Assembly: GCA_031292735.1 (NCBI GenBank) | Contig: JARLGP010000293.1 | Location: forward strand, 1 to 41,701 | Direction of reading: 5' to 3' | DNA: 41,701 nt | Source of the DNA: Holophaga sp. | GTDB lineage: Bacteria > Acidobacteriota > Holophagae > Holophagales > Holophagaceae | In this document: one piece after another, positions 7,299-15,082 of the stretch | Layout: every line of letters begins with the position of its first letter | Position numbering within the stretch: the first letter of the stretch is position 1 | The notes under the pieces: model-generated | The model's database searches: none | Told to the model about the DNA's origin: nothing | Seen by the model: the letters and a program-made list of their open reading frames with translations, nothing else | Position numbers and translations under genes: made by a program

Positions 7299-8468
7299 TC
7301 ATTCCCAGGTGGCCTGCTGGAGGGTTCCCCAGGACAGCACCTCGACCCCGGAACGTTGAATGGACGCCTTTCCTCCGTAGACCAGACGCTTGTCCGCGAC
7401 CTGGTCCTCCCCGAGGCTTGCGGTCAGTTCGTTCAGCTGGCGGAAAAAGCTCGCGTCCAGGGTCTGGGCGGACTTGGCCTCCACCAGGTGCCAGCCCTGC
7501 GCCCCCCGCACCATCAAGTCCACCTCCGCCCCCCGGGTGGCGCGGTAGTGGAAGCAATCGGGCGCGTGGCCCTGGTTCAACCTGGCCTTGACGATCTCGG
7601 CGGCCATCCAGGATTCGAAGATGGCCCCCCGCAAGGGGTGCAGGGCCAATTGTCCGGGATCGCGGATGCCCAGGAGATGGCAGGCGAGCCCGGAATCCAG
7701 GAAGTGGAGTTTGGGCGCCTTCACCACCTGTTTCCGGGCATTGGTGTGCCATGCGGGGACCAGGCACACCAGGTAGCTGGCCTCCAGCACCGAGATCCAG
7801 GCCTTGATGGTGTTCACCGCCGCGCCCGCGTCCGCCGCCAGGGCGCTCAGGTTGAGCTCCTGCCCGGTCCGGCCGGCCGCCAGCCGGAGAAAGGCCGAAA
7901 AGGTCCGGAGATCACCCACGTTGAGTAGCCGGCGCAGGTCCCGCTCCACATACGTGGCCAGGTAGTCCGCGTACCAGAGGTCGGGCGGGATCTTCTGGTC
8001 GAAGACTCTGGGATAGCTGCCGTGCCACAAGGCTGCCCAGAGCTCCCGGGGCGATTCAGGGAAGGCGGTGATCTCCTCCCATGTGCATGGCAGCAGGCTC
8101 AGGACTCCAGTGCGGCCGGCCAGAGACTGGGATACGGCGTGGTTCAAGGCAAAGTTTTCGCTTCCAGTCAGGATGAAGCGGCCATGGCTGGCGTCGCGGT
8201 CCACTTCTTCCTGCAGGTAGGACAGCAGATCTGGGGCCCGCTGCACTTCGTCCAGGACGGCTCCTTTGGGCATCTGGGCCAGGAAGCCGCGGGGGTCGGT
8301 GACGGCGAAGGAACGGGTATCCATGGCTTCCAGGCTGAAGAAAGGTTTTTCCGGAAAGAGCATGCGGCACAGGGTGGTTTTCCCGGACTGGCGTGGCCCG
8401 GTGATGGTAAGCACCGGATACATCGAGGCTCGCTGCAGAAGGGTGGGGGCAATGGCGCGCTGAATCAT
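7299..8468 (-). CDS. AAA-family ATPase with DUF4143 C-terminal domain
   Basis: The 389-aa protein has Walker A GPRQSGKTT (24-32), Walker B GAVLDEVQRAPDLL, and a sensor-type segment GRFILTGSENFAL. From about residue 170 it shows the DUF4143 pattern: ERDLRRLLNVGDLRTFSAFLR, a winged-helix-like part (LNLSALAADAGAAVNTIKAW), and a restriction-like core FHYRATRGAEVDLMVRG followed by LVEAKSA, which holds acidic and lysine residues as in PD-(D/E)xK folds. Family members are widespread, often patchily inherited, with no firmly established function; defence or toxin-like roles have been suggested. The ATG at 8468 has no evident Shine-Dalgarno, and the only upstream signal is the 41-nt inverted repeat 18 nt before the start. 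A distant relative lies at 31099-32229. Confidence 0.88.
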   Translation of the reverse strand: MIQRAIAPTLLQRASMYPVLTITGPRQSGKTTLCRMLFPEKPFFSLEAMDTRSFAVTDPRGFLAQMPKGAVLDEVQRAPDLLSYLQEEVDRDASHGRFILTGSENFALNHAVSQSLAGRTGVLSLLPCTWEEITAFPESPRELWAALWHGSYPRVFDQKIPPDLWYADYLATYVERDLRRLLNVGDLRTFSAFLRLAAGRTGQELNLSALAADAGAAVNTIKAWISVLEASYLVCLVPAWHTNARKQVVKAPKLHFLDSGLACHLLGIRDPGQLALHPLRGAIFESWMAAEIVKARLNQGHAPDCFHYRATRGAEVDLMVRGAQGWHLVEAKSAQTLDASFFRQLNELTASLGEDQVADKRLVYGGKASIQRSGVEVLSWGTLQQATWE

Positions 8469-8485
8469 GGCAGCGAGGTTAGTCC

Positions 8486-8526
8486 CATTTCACGGATTTG
8501 CAATCGAATTGCAAATCCGTGAAATG
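8486..8526. repeat. Perfect 19-bp-arm inverted repeat upstream of the ATPase gene
   Basis: CATTTCACGGATTTGCAAT (8486-8504) is followed by CGA and then the exact reverse complement (8508-8526). It is centred about 38 nt upstream of the ATPase ATG, in the gap between this gene and the divergent his operon. Such a long perfect palindrome suggests a protein-binding operator or a cruciform/RNA hairpin. It has no T-run, so a classical terminator is unlikely. Confidence 0.9.
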
Positions 8527-8635
8527 CCTTGTTCATTAATCAATTTCTGCCAACGGCTGATTGGGTTCCGATACTTTTGAAGAGAGCGCAGAGGGTTGCA
8601 TCCCGTCCCAGGCCGTGCCAAACTGAATTTCCCCT

Positions 8636-8655
8636 TCGAGGTGTAACGGTGTTAC
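8636..8655 (+). promoter_or_regulatory. Ribosome-binding-site-like GAGGTG and small GTAAC hairpin before hisD
   Basis: GAGGTG at 8636-8641 is the best Shine-Dalgarno in the hisD leader. It is followed by GTAAC-GGT-GTTAC (8643-8655), a perfect 5-bp inverted repeat. A GTG at 8649-8651 sits nine bases after GAGG but opens a frame of only nine codons that stops at 8676-8678. hisD-like translation runs in the next frame. The hairpin may matter for expression; no His-codon run typical of a his attenuator leader is present. Confidence 0.4.
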
Positions 8656-8688
8656 TTCATCCCAATCCAGCTGCTTGACCGAGTCCAA

Positions 8689-9957
8689 TTGACCGGAATG
8701 CTTGCCTCGCTGGCAAGGGACACCAAGGTGGAAGGCGAGACCCGCGGCACCGTCACCCGCATTCTCGACGACGTGCGCCAGAACGGGCTTGAGGCGGTGT
8801 TCCGGCTCACCCGGGAACTGGACGGCGTGGCGCTGGACGCCGGCAGCTTCCGGGTGCAGCCCGCGGCGGCCCGGGCGGCCCTGGCCGGACTGCGCATCAG
8901 CAACCCCGAACTGATCGGCGACCTGGAAGGCATGGTGGACGGCATCCGCCGGTTCGCCCAGGCCCAGAAGGCCGCCCTGCGCGACGTGGACCTCGAGCTG
9001 CCCGGCGGCGGCCGGGCCCGGGAACGCTGGCTGCCCATGCGCACCGCCGGCGTCTACATTCCCGGCGGGCGCGCCTTCTACCCCTCCACCCTGGCCATGA
9101 CCGTGATCCCGGCCCAGGTGGCCGGCGTGGGCCGGATCGTGGGGGTCACCCCCCCCAAGCCCGGCGGGCCCGACCCCCTGGTGCTGGCCACCGCGGCGCT
9201 GCTGGAACTGGACGAACTCTACACCGTGGGCGGCGCCCAGGCGGTGGGCTGGATGGTCTACGGCGAACCCAGGGTGGACCTGGTGGCCGGCCCCGGCAAC
9301 CGCTTCGTGGCCGAGGCCAAGCGCCAGCTGGTGGGCAGCTGCGGCATCGATTCGCTGGCCGGCCCTTCGGAGGTGCTGGTGATCGCCGACGCCGGGGCCG
9401 ACCCCGCCACCGTGGCGGAAGACCTCCTGGCCCAGGCCGAACATGATCCCGACGCCGCGGCGGTGCTGCTGTCCCCCGACCCGGACCTGCTGGCGGCGGT
9501 GGCGAAGATCCTGGACGAACGGGTGCAGGCCAGCCCGCGCCGGGCCATCCTGGAAACCAGCCTGGGCCGCCACGGGCGCCTCATCCAGGCCGACCGGGAA
9601 CTGGCCATCGCCTTCGCCCAGGCCTGGGCCCCCGAGCACCTGGAACTGTCGGTGGCCGACCCCGAGGCCTGGCTGCCCCGGCTCAGCACCGCCGGCGCCG
9701 TGTTCATGGGCGAAACCAGCGCGGAAGTGTTCGGCGACTACGGCGCGGGCCCCAACCACGTCCTGCCCACCGGCGGCTCCGGCCGCTTCTCCAGCCCCCT
9801 GGGGGTGGCCACCTTCATGAAGCGCCAGACGGTCCTGGAGCTGGATCCGGCCCTGGCCGGCATCCTGGCCCCGCGGGTGGCCCGGCTGGCCGAGGCCGAA
9901 GGCCTGGTGCACCACGCCCAGAGCGCGCGCCGCCGTGCCCTCCGGCATCATTCCTAG
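8689..9957 (+). CDS. hisD: Histidinol dehydrogenase HisD (5' end uncertain)
   Basis: HisD oxidises histidinol to histidine in two NAD+-dependent steps with a bound zinc. The frame carries PMRTAGVYIPGGRAFYPST, DLVAGPGNRFVAEAKRQL, IDSLAGPSEVLVIAD, LLAQAEHDPDAAAVL and DYGAGPNHVLPTGGSGRFSS, covering the NAD and substrate/zinc regions; 422 aa is normal. The start is doubtful. The coordinates use a TTG with no good ribosome site. Translation between the upstream stop (8644-8646) and this TTG (YFIPIQLLDRVQL) also looks like a HisD N-terminus. A GAGGTG and GTG lie one base out of frame at 8636-8651. A one-base indel near 8651 would give a standard start. It is the first gene of the nine-gene his operon, 69 nt before hisC. 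Confidence 0.93.
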   Translation: MTGMLASLARDTKVEGETRGTVTRILDDVRQNGLEAVFRLTRELDGVALDAGSFRVQPAAARAALAGLRISNPELIGDLEGMVDGIRRFAQAQKAALRDVDLELPGGGRARERWLPMRTAGVYIPGGRAFYPSTLAMTVIPAQVAGVGRIVGVTPPKPGGPDPLVLATAALLELDELYTVGGAQAVGWMVYGEPRVDLVAGPGNRFVAEAKRQLVGSCGIDSLAGPSEVLVIADAGADPATVAEDLLAQAEHDPDAAAVLLSPDPDLLAAVAKILDERVQASPRRAILETSLGRHGRLIQADRELAIAFAQAWAPEHLELSVADPEAWLPRLSTAGAVFMGETSAEVFGDYGAGPNHVLPTGGSGRFSSPLGVATFMKRQTVLELDPALAGILAPRVARLAEAEGLVHHAQSARRRALRHHS

Positions 9958-10026
9958 GGTCCCGGCGCCGTCCCGTCCAGCGCCGTTCCGACCCCTGAGT
10001 CCCGTCTGTCCCATCGTGGAGGCGAC

Positions 10027-11796
10027 ATGCCCTTGATCCGACCCGAATTCCAGCAGCTGCGCGGCTACACCCGCCCCCACGGCGAAACCAGGGGCGAAGG
10101 GCTGGTGCGGCTGCACCTGAACGAGTCCGCCAAGGGCTGGCCCGACGCCGCCCGGATGGCGCTGCTGGCCCGTCTGAACACCCAGCCCTTCCACCACTAC
10201 CCCGAACGCCAGGAGGAACTCACCGGGCGCCTGGGCCGCAGCCTGGGCGCCCCGGAGGGCGGCGTGCTGCTGGGTCCCTCCAGCGGGGCGCTGCTGGACC
10301 TGCTGGTGCTGGCCGGGGTCGCCCCCGGGGAGGCGGTGGCCTTTCCCGAGCCCGGCTTCAGCCTCTATCCGGCCCTGGCCGCCCGGCACGGGGCGCGCGC
10401 GGTGCCGGTGCCGGTGGGCGACGGCTTCCCGCTGGAACCCTGGCTGCGCCTGCTGGAGCAGGACCCGCCCCGCCAGCTCTGGATCACCCTGCCCAACAAC
10501 CCCACCGGGGCCTGGCTGTCGCCCGCCGAGCTGGAGCCGCTGCTGCAGGCCGCCGCGGCCTGCCCGGATCCGCCCCTGGTGGTGCTGGACGAGGCCTACG
10601 CCGAATTCGCCCCGCACACCCACCGGCTGGCGGTGGACCGCTACCCCAACCTGGTCCTGCTGCGCACCTTCAGCAAGGCCCTGGCCAGCGCCGGATGGCG
10701 CCTGGGCTACCTGCTGGGCGACCCCGCGCTGATCGCGCCGCTGGCCGCCCTGCAGCTTCCCTTCAGCATCCCCTCGCCCGCCCTGGAGGCGCTGGACGTG
10801 GCCCTGGACTTCCAGGCGGCCTTCGCCCAGCAGGCCCGGGAAGTGCCCGAACGCCGCGACCGCCTGGCGGCCGCGCTGGGCGCACAGGTCGCGGCCCCCA
10901 GCGCGGCCAATTTCCTGTTCCTGCGCCCCGATCCCGGGCCCCGGCTGCTTGCCGCCGGGATCCAGTCCCGGACGCTGCCCGGGCTGGACGCCGGCCGGGT
11001 CACCGTGGGCACCGAAAGCGAAGCCCGGCAGACCGCCGCGGCCTTCGGCCAGGCCCTGGCCGAGCCCCGCCCCCTGGCCCCGCGCCGGCTGCTGGCCCTG
11101 GACATGGACGGGGTCATGGTGGACGGCGATCCCGGCTTCATGGCCGCGGTGGCCAAGGCCCTGGCCGAGCTGGCGCCGGAGCTGCCGTGGATGGACGCCC
11201 ACTACCTGGGCTTCAAGCAGGTGGCCGGCTTCAACAACGACTACCGGGTGTGCGCCGCCGCCCTGGCCCTGGCCGAGCGGGGCGAGATCGACCGGTTGTG
11301 GTCGGCCCAGGGTTCGGGCTTCCCCGACCTGGAGCCGCGCATCCAGGAACTGGAACCGCGCTGCGCCGAAGCGGTGGTGCGCGCCTACAAGTCGGTGCCG
11401 GTGCCCGACACCCCTCTGGTCGGCCGGGCCGAGCTGGAGGCCCTGGGCTGGGACCTGGCGGTGGTCACCGGGCGCAACGAGGAGGAGCTGGAGTCCGGCT
11501 TCGATGTGCTGGGCTTCCGCCTGCCGGCGGTGCCCGACCGGGCCGCGCACCTGCGCAAGCCCCTGCCGGGCGGCCTGCTGCAGCTGGCCGACGCCTTCCA
11601 GTCCGGGCAGATCGTGTTCGTGGGCGACACCCGGGACGACGCCGAGGCCCTGCGCCTGGCCCGGGAGGCCCGGCCCGACCTGGTGTGGACCTTCGCCGCG
11701 GTGGGCCCGAACCGCGACGCCATCGCCCGGGAAGGGGACCTGCGGGCGCCCAGCCTCCGGTCCCTGCTGTCCGTATTGAAAGGAGCACAGGCATGA
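10027..11796 (+). CDS. hisC: Histidinol-phosphate aminotransferase fused to a HAD-family phosphatase-like domain
   Basis: The 589-aa protein has two parts. Residues 1-350 are a class I/II PLP aminotransferase like HisC: LHLNESAKGWP, LPNNPTGAWLS, VLDEAYAEF, and the Schiff-base Lys217 in TFSKALASAGWRLGY, then ANFLFLRP. From residue 355 a HAD domain begins: motif I DMDGVMVDGD (nucleophile Asp359), a helical cap with GFNNDYRVCAAAL, motif II VTGRN (Thr481), a lysine in HLRKPLPGG, and motif IV VGDTRDDAEA (Asp534). The aminotransferase makes histidinol phosphate; a HAD phosphatase could remove its phosphate, the next step. No separate HisN, PHP-type HisK or HisB phosphatase domain is encoded in the operon. 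GGAGG lies four bases before the ATG. The stop overlaps the hisB start (ATGA). The phosphatase role is inferred. Confidence 0.9.
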   Translation: MPLIRPEFQQLRGYTRPHGETRGEGLVRLHLNESAKGWPDAARMALLARLNTQPFHHYPERQEELTGRLGRSLGAPEGGVLLGPSSGALLDLLVLAGVAPGEAVAFPEPGFSLYPALAARHGARAVPVPVGDGFPLEPWLRLLEQDPPRQLWITLPNNPTGAWLSPAELEPLLQAAAACPDPPLVVLDEAYAEFAPHTHRLAVDRYPNLVLLRTFSKALASAGWRLGYLLGDPALIAPLAALQLPFSIPSPALEALDVALDFQAAFAQQAREVPERRDRLAAALGAQVAAPSAANFLFLRPDPGPRLLAAGIQSRTLPGLDAGRVTVGTESEARQTAAAFGQALAEPRPLAPRRLLALDMDGVMVDGDPGFMAAVAKALAELAPELPWMDAHYLGFKQVAGFNNDYRVCAAALALAERGEIDRLWSAQGSGFPDLEPRIQELEPRCAEAVVRAYKSVPVPDTPLVGRAELEALGWDLAVVTGRNEEELESGFDVLGFRLPAVPDRAAHLRKPLPGGLLQLADAFQSGQIVFVGDTRDDAEALRLAREARPDLVWTFAAVGPNRDAIAREGDLRAPSLRSLLSVLKGAQA

Positions 11797-12377
11797 GAAC
11801 CGCCACCCTGGAACGCGTAACCGGTGAGACCAAGGTCCGGGTCACCCTGGACCTGGACGGCGGCCCGGCCAGGATCCATACCGGCCTGGCCTTCTTCGAC
11901 CACATGCTGATGCAGCTGGCCAAGCACGGCGGCCTGGGTCTGGAGGTGGAAGCGGTGGGCGACCTGGAGGTGGACGGCCACCACCTGGTGGAGGACGTGG
12001 GCCTCTGCCTGGGCGAGACCCTCAAGGAGGTCCTGGGCGACAAGGCCGGCATCGCCCGGTTCGGCGAGGCCCACGTGCCCCTGGACGAATCCCTGGCCCG
12101 GGTGGTGGTGGACCTGTCCGGCCGGCCCTGGTGCCACTACGACGTCAAGCTGCCAGCGCTGATCCTGGGCAACGGCTTCCACCCCGAGCTGGCCCGGGAG
12201 TTCTTCATCGCCTTCGCCCAGCGCGGCGCCTTCGACCTGCACGCCACCATCCTTTACGGCGAGAACACCCATCACCAGCTGGAGGCCCTGTTCAAGGCCC
12301 TGGCCGTGGCCCTCAAGCGGGCCCTGAAGCGGGAGGGCGAAGGCATCCCCTCCACCAAAGGCACGCTCACCAAGTAG
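11793..12377 (+). CDS. hisB: Imidazoleglycerol-phosphate dehydratase HisB (monofunctional)
   Basis: This enzyme dehydrates imidazoleglycerol phosphate to imidazoleacetol phosphate using two manganese ions. The 194-aa protein has the paired His-rich motifs FFDHMLMQLAKHG and DGHHLVEDVG in the first half. LGNGFHPELAREFF and GENTHHQLEALFKALA repeat the pattern in the second half. This is the plain dehydratase: the N-terminal histidinol-phosphatase half of the E. coli HisB fusion is absent. The ATG at 11793 overlaps the stop of the upstream fusion gene by four bases (ATGA) and has AGGAG upstream, so translational coupling is likely. hisH begins 8 nt after the stop. Confidence 0.96.
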   Translation: MRTATLERVTGETKVRVTLDLDGGPARIHTGLAFFDHMLMQLAKHGGLGLEVEAVGDLEVDGHHLVEDVGLCLGETLKEVLGDKAGIARFGEAHVPLDESLARVVVDLSGRPWCHYDVKLPALILGNGFHPELAREFFIAFAQRGAFDLHATILYGENTHHQLEALFKALAVALKRALKREGEGIPSTKGTLTK

Positions 12378-12385
12378 GAGTCCCC

Positions 12386-12994
12386 ATGATCACCCTTATC
12401 GATTACGGCGCCGGCAACCTGCACTCGCTCCAGGGCGCGCTCACCCGGCTGGGCTACCAGAGCGTGCGGGCGGTGACCCCGGCCGACGCCGCCGAAGGCG
12501 GAACCCTGGTGCTGCCCGGCGTGGGCCACTTCACCGCGGCCCGGGCCGCGCGGGTGGAGCGGGGCTGGTGGGACGTGCTGCCGGCCATGGCCGCCGACCG
12601 CCCGCTGCTGGGCATCTGCCTGGGCCTGCAGCTGCTGGCCGAAGGCAGCGAGGAAAGCCCGGGGGCCACCGGCCTGGGCCTGGTGCCGGGGGTGTCCCGG
12701 CTGCTGGGCCCCGGGGTGAAGGTGCCGAACATGGGCTGGGCCAAGGTCCAGATCCGCAAGGCCCACCCCGCGCTGCCGGAGTTCCAGGAGGACTGGCTCT
12801 ACTTCGTGCACAGCTACGCCCTGGACACCGATGACGAAACGGTGCTGGAATCCACCCACGGCCGCCCCTTTTCGGCCATGCAGGCCCGGGGCCGGGTGCT
12901 GGGCTTCCAGGGCCACCCCGAGAAATCCGGCCCGTTCGGCGAAAGCCTGTTGCGCGGCGTACTGAACTGGATGGGAGAACGGCCATGCGCCTGA
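12386..12994 (+). CDS. hisH: Imidazole glycerol phosphate synthase, glutaminase subunit HisH
   Basis: HisH releases ammonia from glutamine and channels it to HisF. The 202-aa class I glutamine amidotransferase has IDYGAGNLHSLQGAL at the N-terminus and VLPGVGHF. The nucleophile is Cys78 in LLGICLGLQLL, and the catalytic His177 and Glu179 lie in GFQGHPEKSG. NMGWAKV and YFVHSYAL are typical of HisH. The ATG at 12386 has TAGGAG five to ten bases upstream. Its 3' end overlaps hisA by ten bases. The partner HisF lies one gene downstream. Confidence 0.96.
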   Translation: MITLIDYGAGNLHSLQGALTRLGYQSVRAVTPADAAEGGTLVLPGVGHFTAARAARVERGWWDVLPAMAADRPLLGICLGLQLLAEGSEESPGATGLGLVPGVSRLLGPGVKVPNMGWAKVQIRKAHPALPEFQEDWLYFVHSYALDTDDETVLESTHGRPFSAMQARGRVLGFQGHPEKSGPFGESLLRGVLNWMGERPCA

Positions 12995-13701
12995 TACCTT
13001 CGATGGACCTTCTGGGCGGCCAGGTGGTGCGCCTGCTCAAGGGCGAACGCGCCAGCGCCTTCGTCTACGCCTTCACCCCCGAAGCCTGGGTGGAGCGGCT
13101 GGTGGAAGCCGGCGCCCAGCGCATCCACCTGGTGGACCTGGACGCCGCCTTCGGCGAACCGCCCCAGGCCAGGCTGCGCGAATTCGCCCTGGCCTGGCCC
13201 TCGGTGCGCTTCCAGCTGGGCGGGGGCCTGCGCTCCCGCGAGGCCGTGCTGCGGGCCCAGGCCGACGGCTTCGACACCGTGGTGGGCACCCTGGCCCTGG
13301 AGGCCCCCGGGGAGCTGCGCGGCCTGGACCCGACCCGGATCATCGCCGCCCTGGACCTGCGCCACGGCGCCCCGGTGGTGCGCGGCTGGACCAAGTCCTC
13401 GGCCCTTTCCCTGGAGGCGGTGGCCGCGCCGCTGAAGGACCTGGGCGTCAACCTGGCCCTGGTCACCGACGTGGAGCGCGACGGCGCCATGACCGGTCCC
13501 GGCGTCGAGGCCCTGGCCCAGGTGGCCGCCCTGGGCTTCCGGGTGCAGGCCTCCGGCGGCCTGCGCGACCTGGACGACCTGGCCCTGCTGGCCGGGGTGG
13601 CGGAATCCGCCATTTCCGGCAAGGCCATGCTGGATGGGGCCATGCTGCCCGAGGATCCGGCGGTGCGGGCGGCCATGGCCGCCCCCGAAGGAGTCGACTG
13701 A
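12985..13701 (+). CDS. hisA: Phosphoribosylformimino-5-aminoimidazole carboxamide ribotide isomerase HisA
   Basis: HisA opens the ribose of ProFAR by an Amadori rearrangement to PRFAR. The 238-aa TIM barrel shows the pair of catalytic aspartates: Asp8 in IPSMDLLGGQVVRL (the family usually has IPAIDL) and Asp124 in IIAALDLRHG. Phosphate-binding loops are QLGGGLRSREAV and QASGGLRDLDDL. VTDVERDGAMTGP matches the family beta-6 region. The start overlaps hisH by ten bases, with GGAG in the hisH coding region. The stop and the hisF start share a base (TGATG). Confidence 0.95.
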   Translation: MRLIPSMDLLGGQVVRLLKGERASAFVYAFTPEAWVERLVEAGAQRIHLVDLDAAFGEPPQARLREFALAWPSVRFQLGGGLRSREAVLRAQADGFDTVVGTLALEAPGELRGLDPTRIIAALDLRHGAPVVRGWTKSSALSLEAVAAPLKDLGVNLALVTDVERDGAMTGPGVEALAQVAALGFRVQASGGLRDLDDLALLAGVAESAISGKAMLDGAMLPEDPAVRAAMAAPEGVD

Positions 13702-14453
13702 TGGCCGCCAAACGCATCATCCCCTGCCTCGACGTCAAGGACGCCAGGGTGGTCAAGGGCATCAACTTCAAGGGCCTGCGCGACATGGGCCACCCGGCCG
13801 AAATGGGCGTGCGCTACGGGCTGGAAGGCGCCGACGAACTGGTGTTCCTGGACATCGTCGCTTCCGAAGAGGGCCGCACCACCCGCGAGGCCTGGGTCTC
13901 GGAAGTGGCCGGCACCCTGAGCATCCCGTTCACCGTGGGCGGCGGGGTCTCCAGCGTGGAGGGCATCCGCCGGCTGCTGCGGGCCGGCGCCGACAAGGTG
14001 GCGCTCAACACCGCCGCCATCGCCAATCCCCAGCTGGTCACCGAGGCCGCCGCAGCCTTCGGTCGCCAGTGCGTGGTGGTGGCGGTGGACGTGGCCCGGG
14101 ATCCCGAGCTCGGCTGGCGGGTGTTCGCCAAGGGCGGCAACGTCCCCACCGGGCTCAGCGCCGCCCTCTGGCTGCGCGAACTGGAAGAGCGGGGCGCGGG
14201 CGAGATCCTGCTCACCTCCATCGACCGGGACGGCACCGAGCGGGGCTTCGACCTGGATGTCCTCGACGTGGCCTCCAGCCTTTCCATTCCGGTGATCGCC
14301 TCCGGCGGCGCCGGCACCCGCGAGCACTTCCTGGAAGCCTTCCGGCACGGGGCGGAGGGGGCGCTGGCCGCCACCCTGTTCCACGAAGAGCGGCTCCGCA
14401 TTTCCGAACTGAAGACCTTCCTGGCCCAGGCGGGCATTGAGGTAAGACCATGA
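13701..14453 (+). CDS. hisF: Imidazole glycerol phosphate synthase, cyclase subunit HisF
   Basis: HisF uses HisH-derived ammonia to make imidazole glycerol phosphate and AICAR, linking histidine to purine synthesis. The 250-aa TIM barrel has Asp11 in IIPCLDVKDARVVKGINF and Asp130 in VVAVDVARDPE, the two catalytic acids at their usual numbering. The phosphate loops TVGGGVSSVEGI and IASGGAGTREHF and the strand ILLTSIDRDGTERGFDL are also present. It is the best-conserved protein of the operon. Its start shares one base with the hisA stop and its stop overlaps hisIE (ATGA). Confidence 0.97.
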   Translation: MAAKRIIPCLDVKDARVVKGINFKGLRDMGHPAEMGVRYGLEGADELVFLDIVASEEGRTTREAWVSEVAGTLSIPFTVGGGVSSVEGIRRLLRAGADKVALNTAAIANPQLVTEAAAAFGRQCVVVAVDVARDPELGWRVFAKGGNVPTGLSAALWLRELEERGAGEILLTSIDRDGTERGFDLDVLDVASSLSIPVIASGGAGTREHFLEAFRHGAEGALAATLFHEERLRISELKTFLAQAGIEVRP

Positions 14454-15073
14454 GCATTCCGGCAATGGACAAAATCAAGTTCGGGCCCCAGGGCCTGATC
14501 CCCGCGGTGGTGCAGGCTCCCGGCGGGGAAGTGCGCATGGTCGGCTACATGAACGCCGATGCCCTGGCCCAGACCCTGGAAAGCGGCTGGGTGACCTTCT
14601 GGAGCCGCAGCCGCAACCAGCTCTGGGTGAAGGGCGAAACCAGCGGCAACCGGCTCAAGCTGGTGGACCTGTTCCTGGACTGCGACGGCGACACCCTGCT
14701 GGTGGTGGCCGAGCCCCAGGGCCCCACCTGCCACCGGGGCACCGCCTCCTGCTTCGACGGCCTGGCCCCGGTGGCCTGGCTGGGCCACCTGGAGGCCACC
14801 CTGCAGCAGCGCAAGGCCGGGGCCGGCCCCGACGGCAGCTACACCCAGAAGCTGTTCCACCGCGGCCCGGAACGGATCGGCAAGAAGGTGGTGGAGGAGG
14901 CCGGCGAGGTGGCCATCGCCGCCATGGCCCTGCGCTATGAGCCCACCCCGGCCCGGCGCGAGGATTTCATCAACGAGGCGGCCGACCTGCTGTTCCACCT
15001 GGAAGTGCTGCTGGTGGACCGGGGGCTCGGCCTGCAGGACCTGGCCGTGGCGCTCAAAGCCCGCAGCAAGTAG
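14450..15073 (+). CDS. hisI: Bifunctional phosphoribosyl-AMP cyclohydrolase / phosphoribosyl-ATP pyrophosphatase HisIE
   Basis: The protein catalyses steps two and three of the pathway. The HisI half (about 1-115) has MVGYMNADALAQTLESG, FWSRSRNQLWVKGETSGN, the metal-binding DCDGD and the zinc segment GPTCHRGTASCF. The HisE half (about 120-207) is a MazG-like all-alpha pyrophosphohydrolase with KLFHRGPERIGKKVVEEAGE and DFINEAADLLFHLEVLL. The 207-aa length fits the fused enterobacterial-type HisIE. The ATG overlaps the hisF stop by four bases; hisZ starts 9 nt after the stop. Confidence 0.96.
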   Translation: MSIPAMDKIKFGPQGLIPAVVQAPGGEVRMVGYMNADALAQTLESGWVTFWSRSRNQLWVKGETSGNRLKLVDLFLDCDGDTLLVVAEPQGPTCHRGTASCFDGLAPVAWLGHLEATLQQRKAGAGPDGSYTQKLFHRGPERIGKKVVEEAGEVAIAAMALRYEPTPARREDFINEAADLLFHLEVLLVDRGLGLQDLAVALKARSK

Positions 15074-15082
15074 GAGCCGGCC

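Noticed and set aside
8643..8688. A his attenuator leader peptide
   Set aside because: The nine-codon frame at 8649 has only one His codon, and no terminator/antiterminator pair is visible.
8536..11550. A 1004-codon open frame on the minus strand across hisD and hisC
   Set aside because: It is a shadow of well-identified his genes, rich in Gly, Gln, His and Arg, with no family resemblance.
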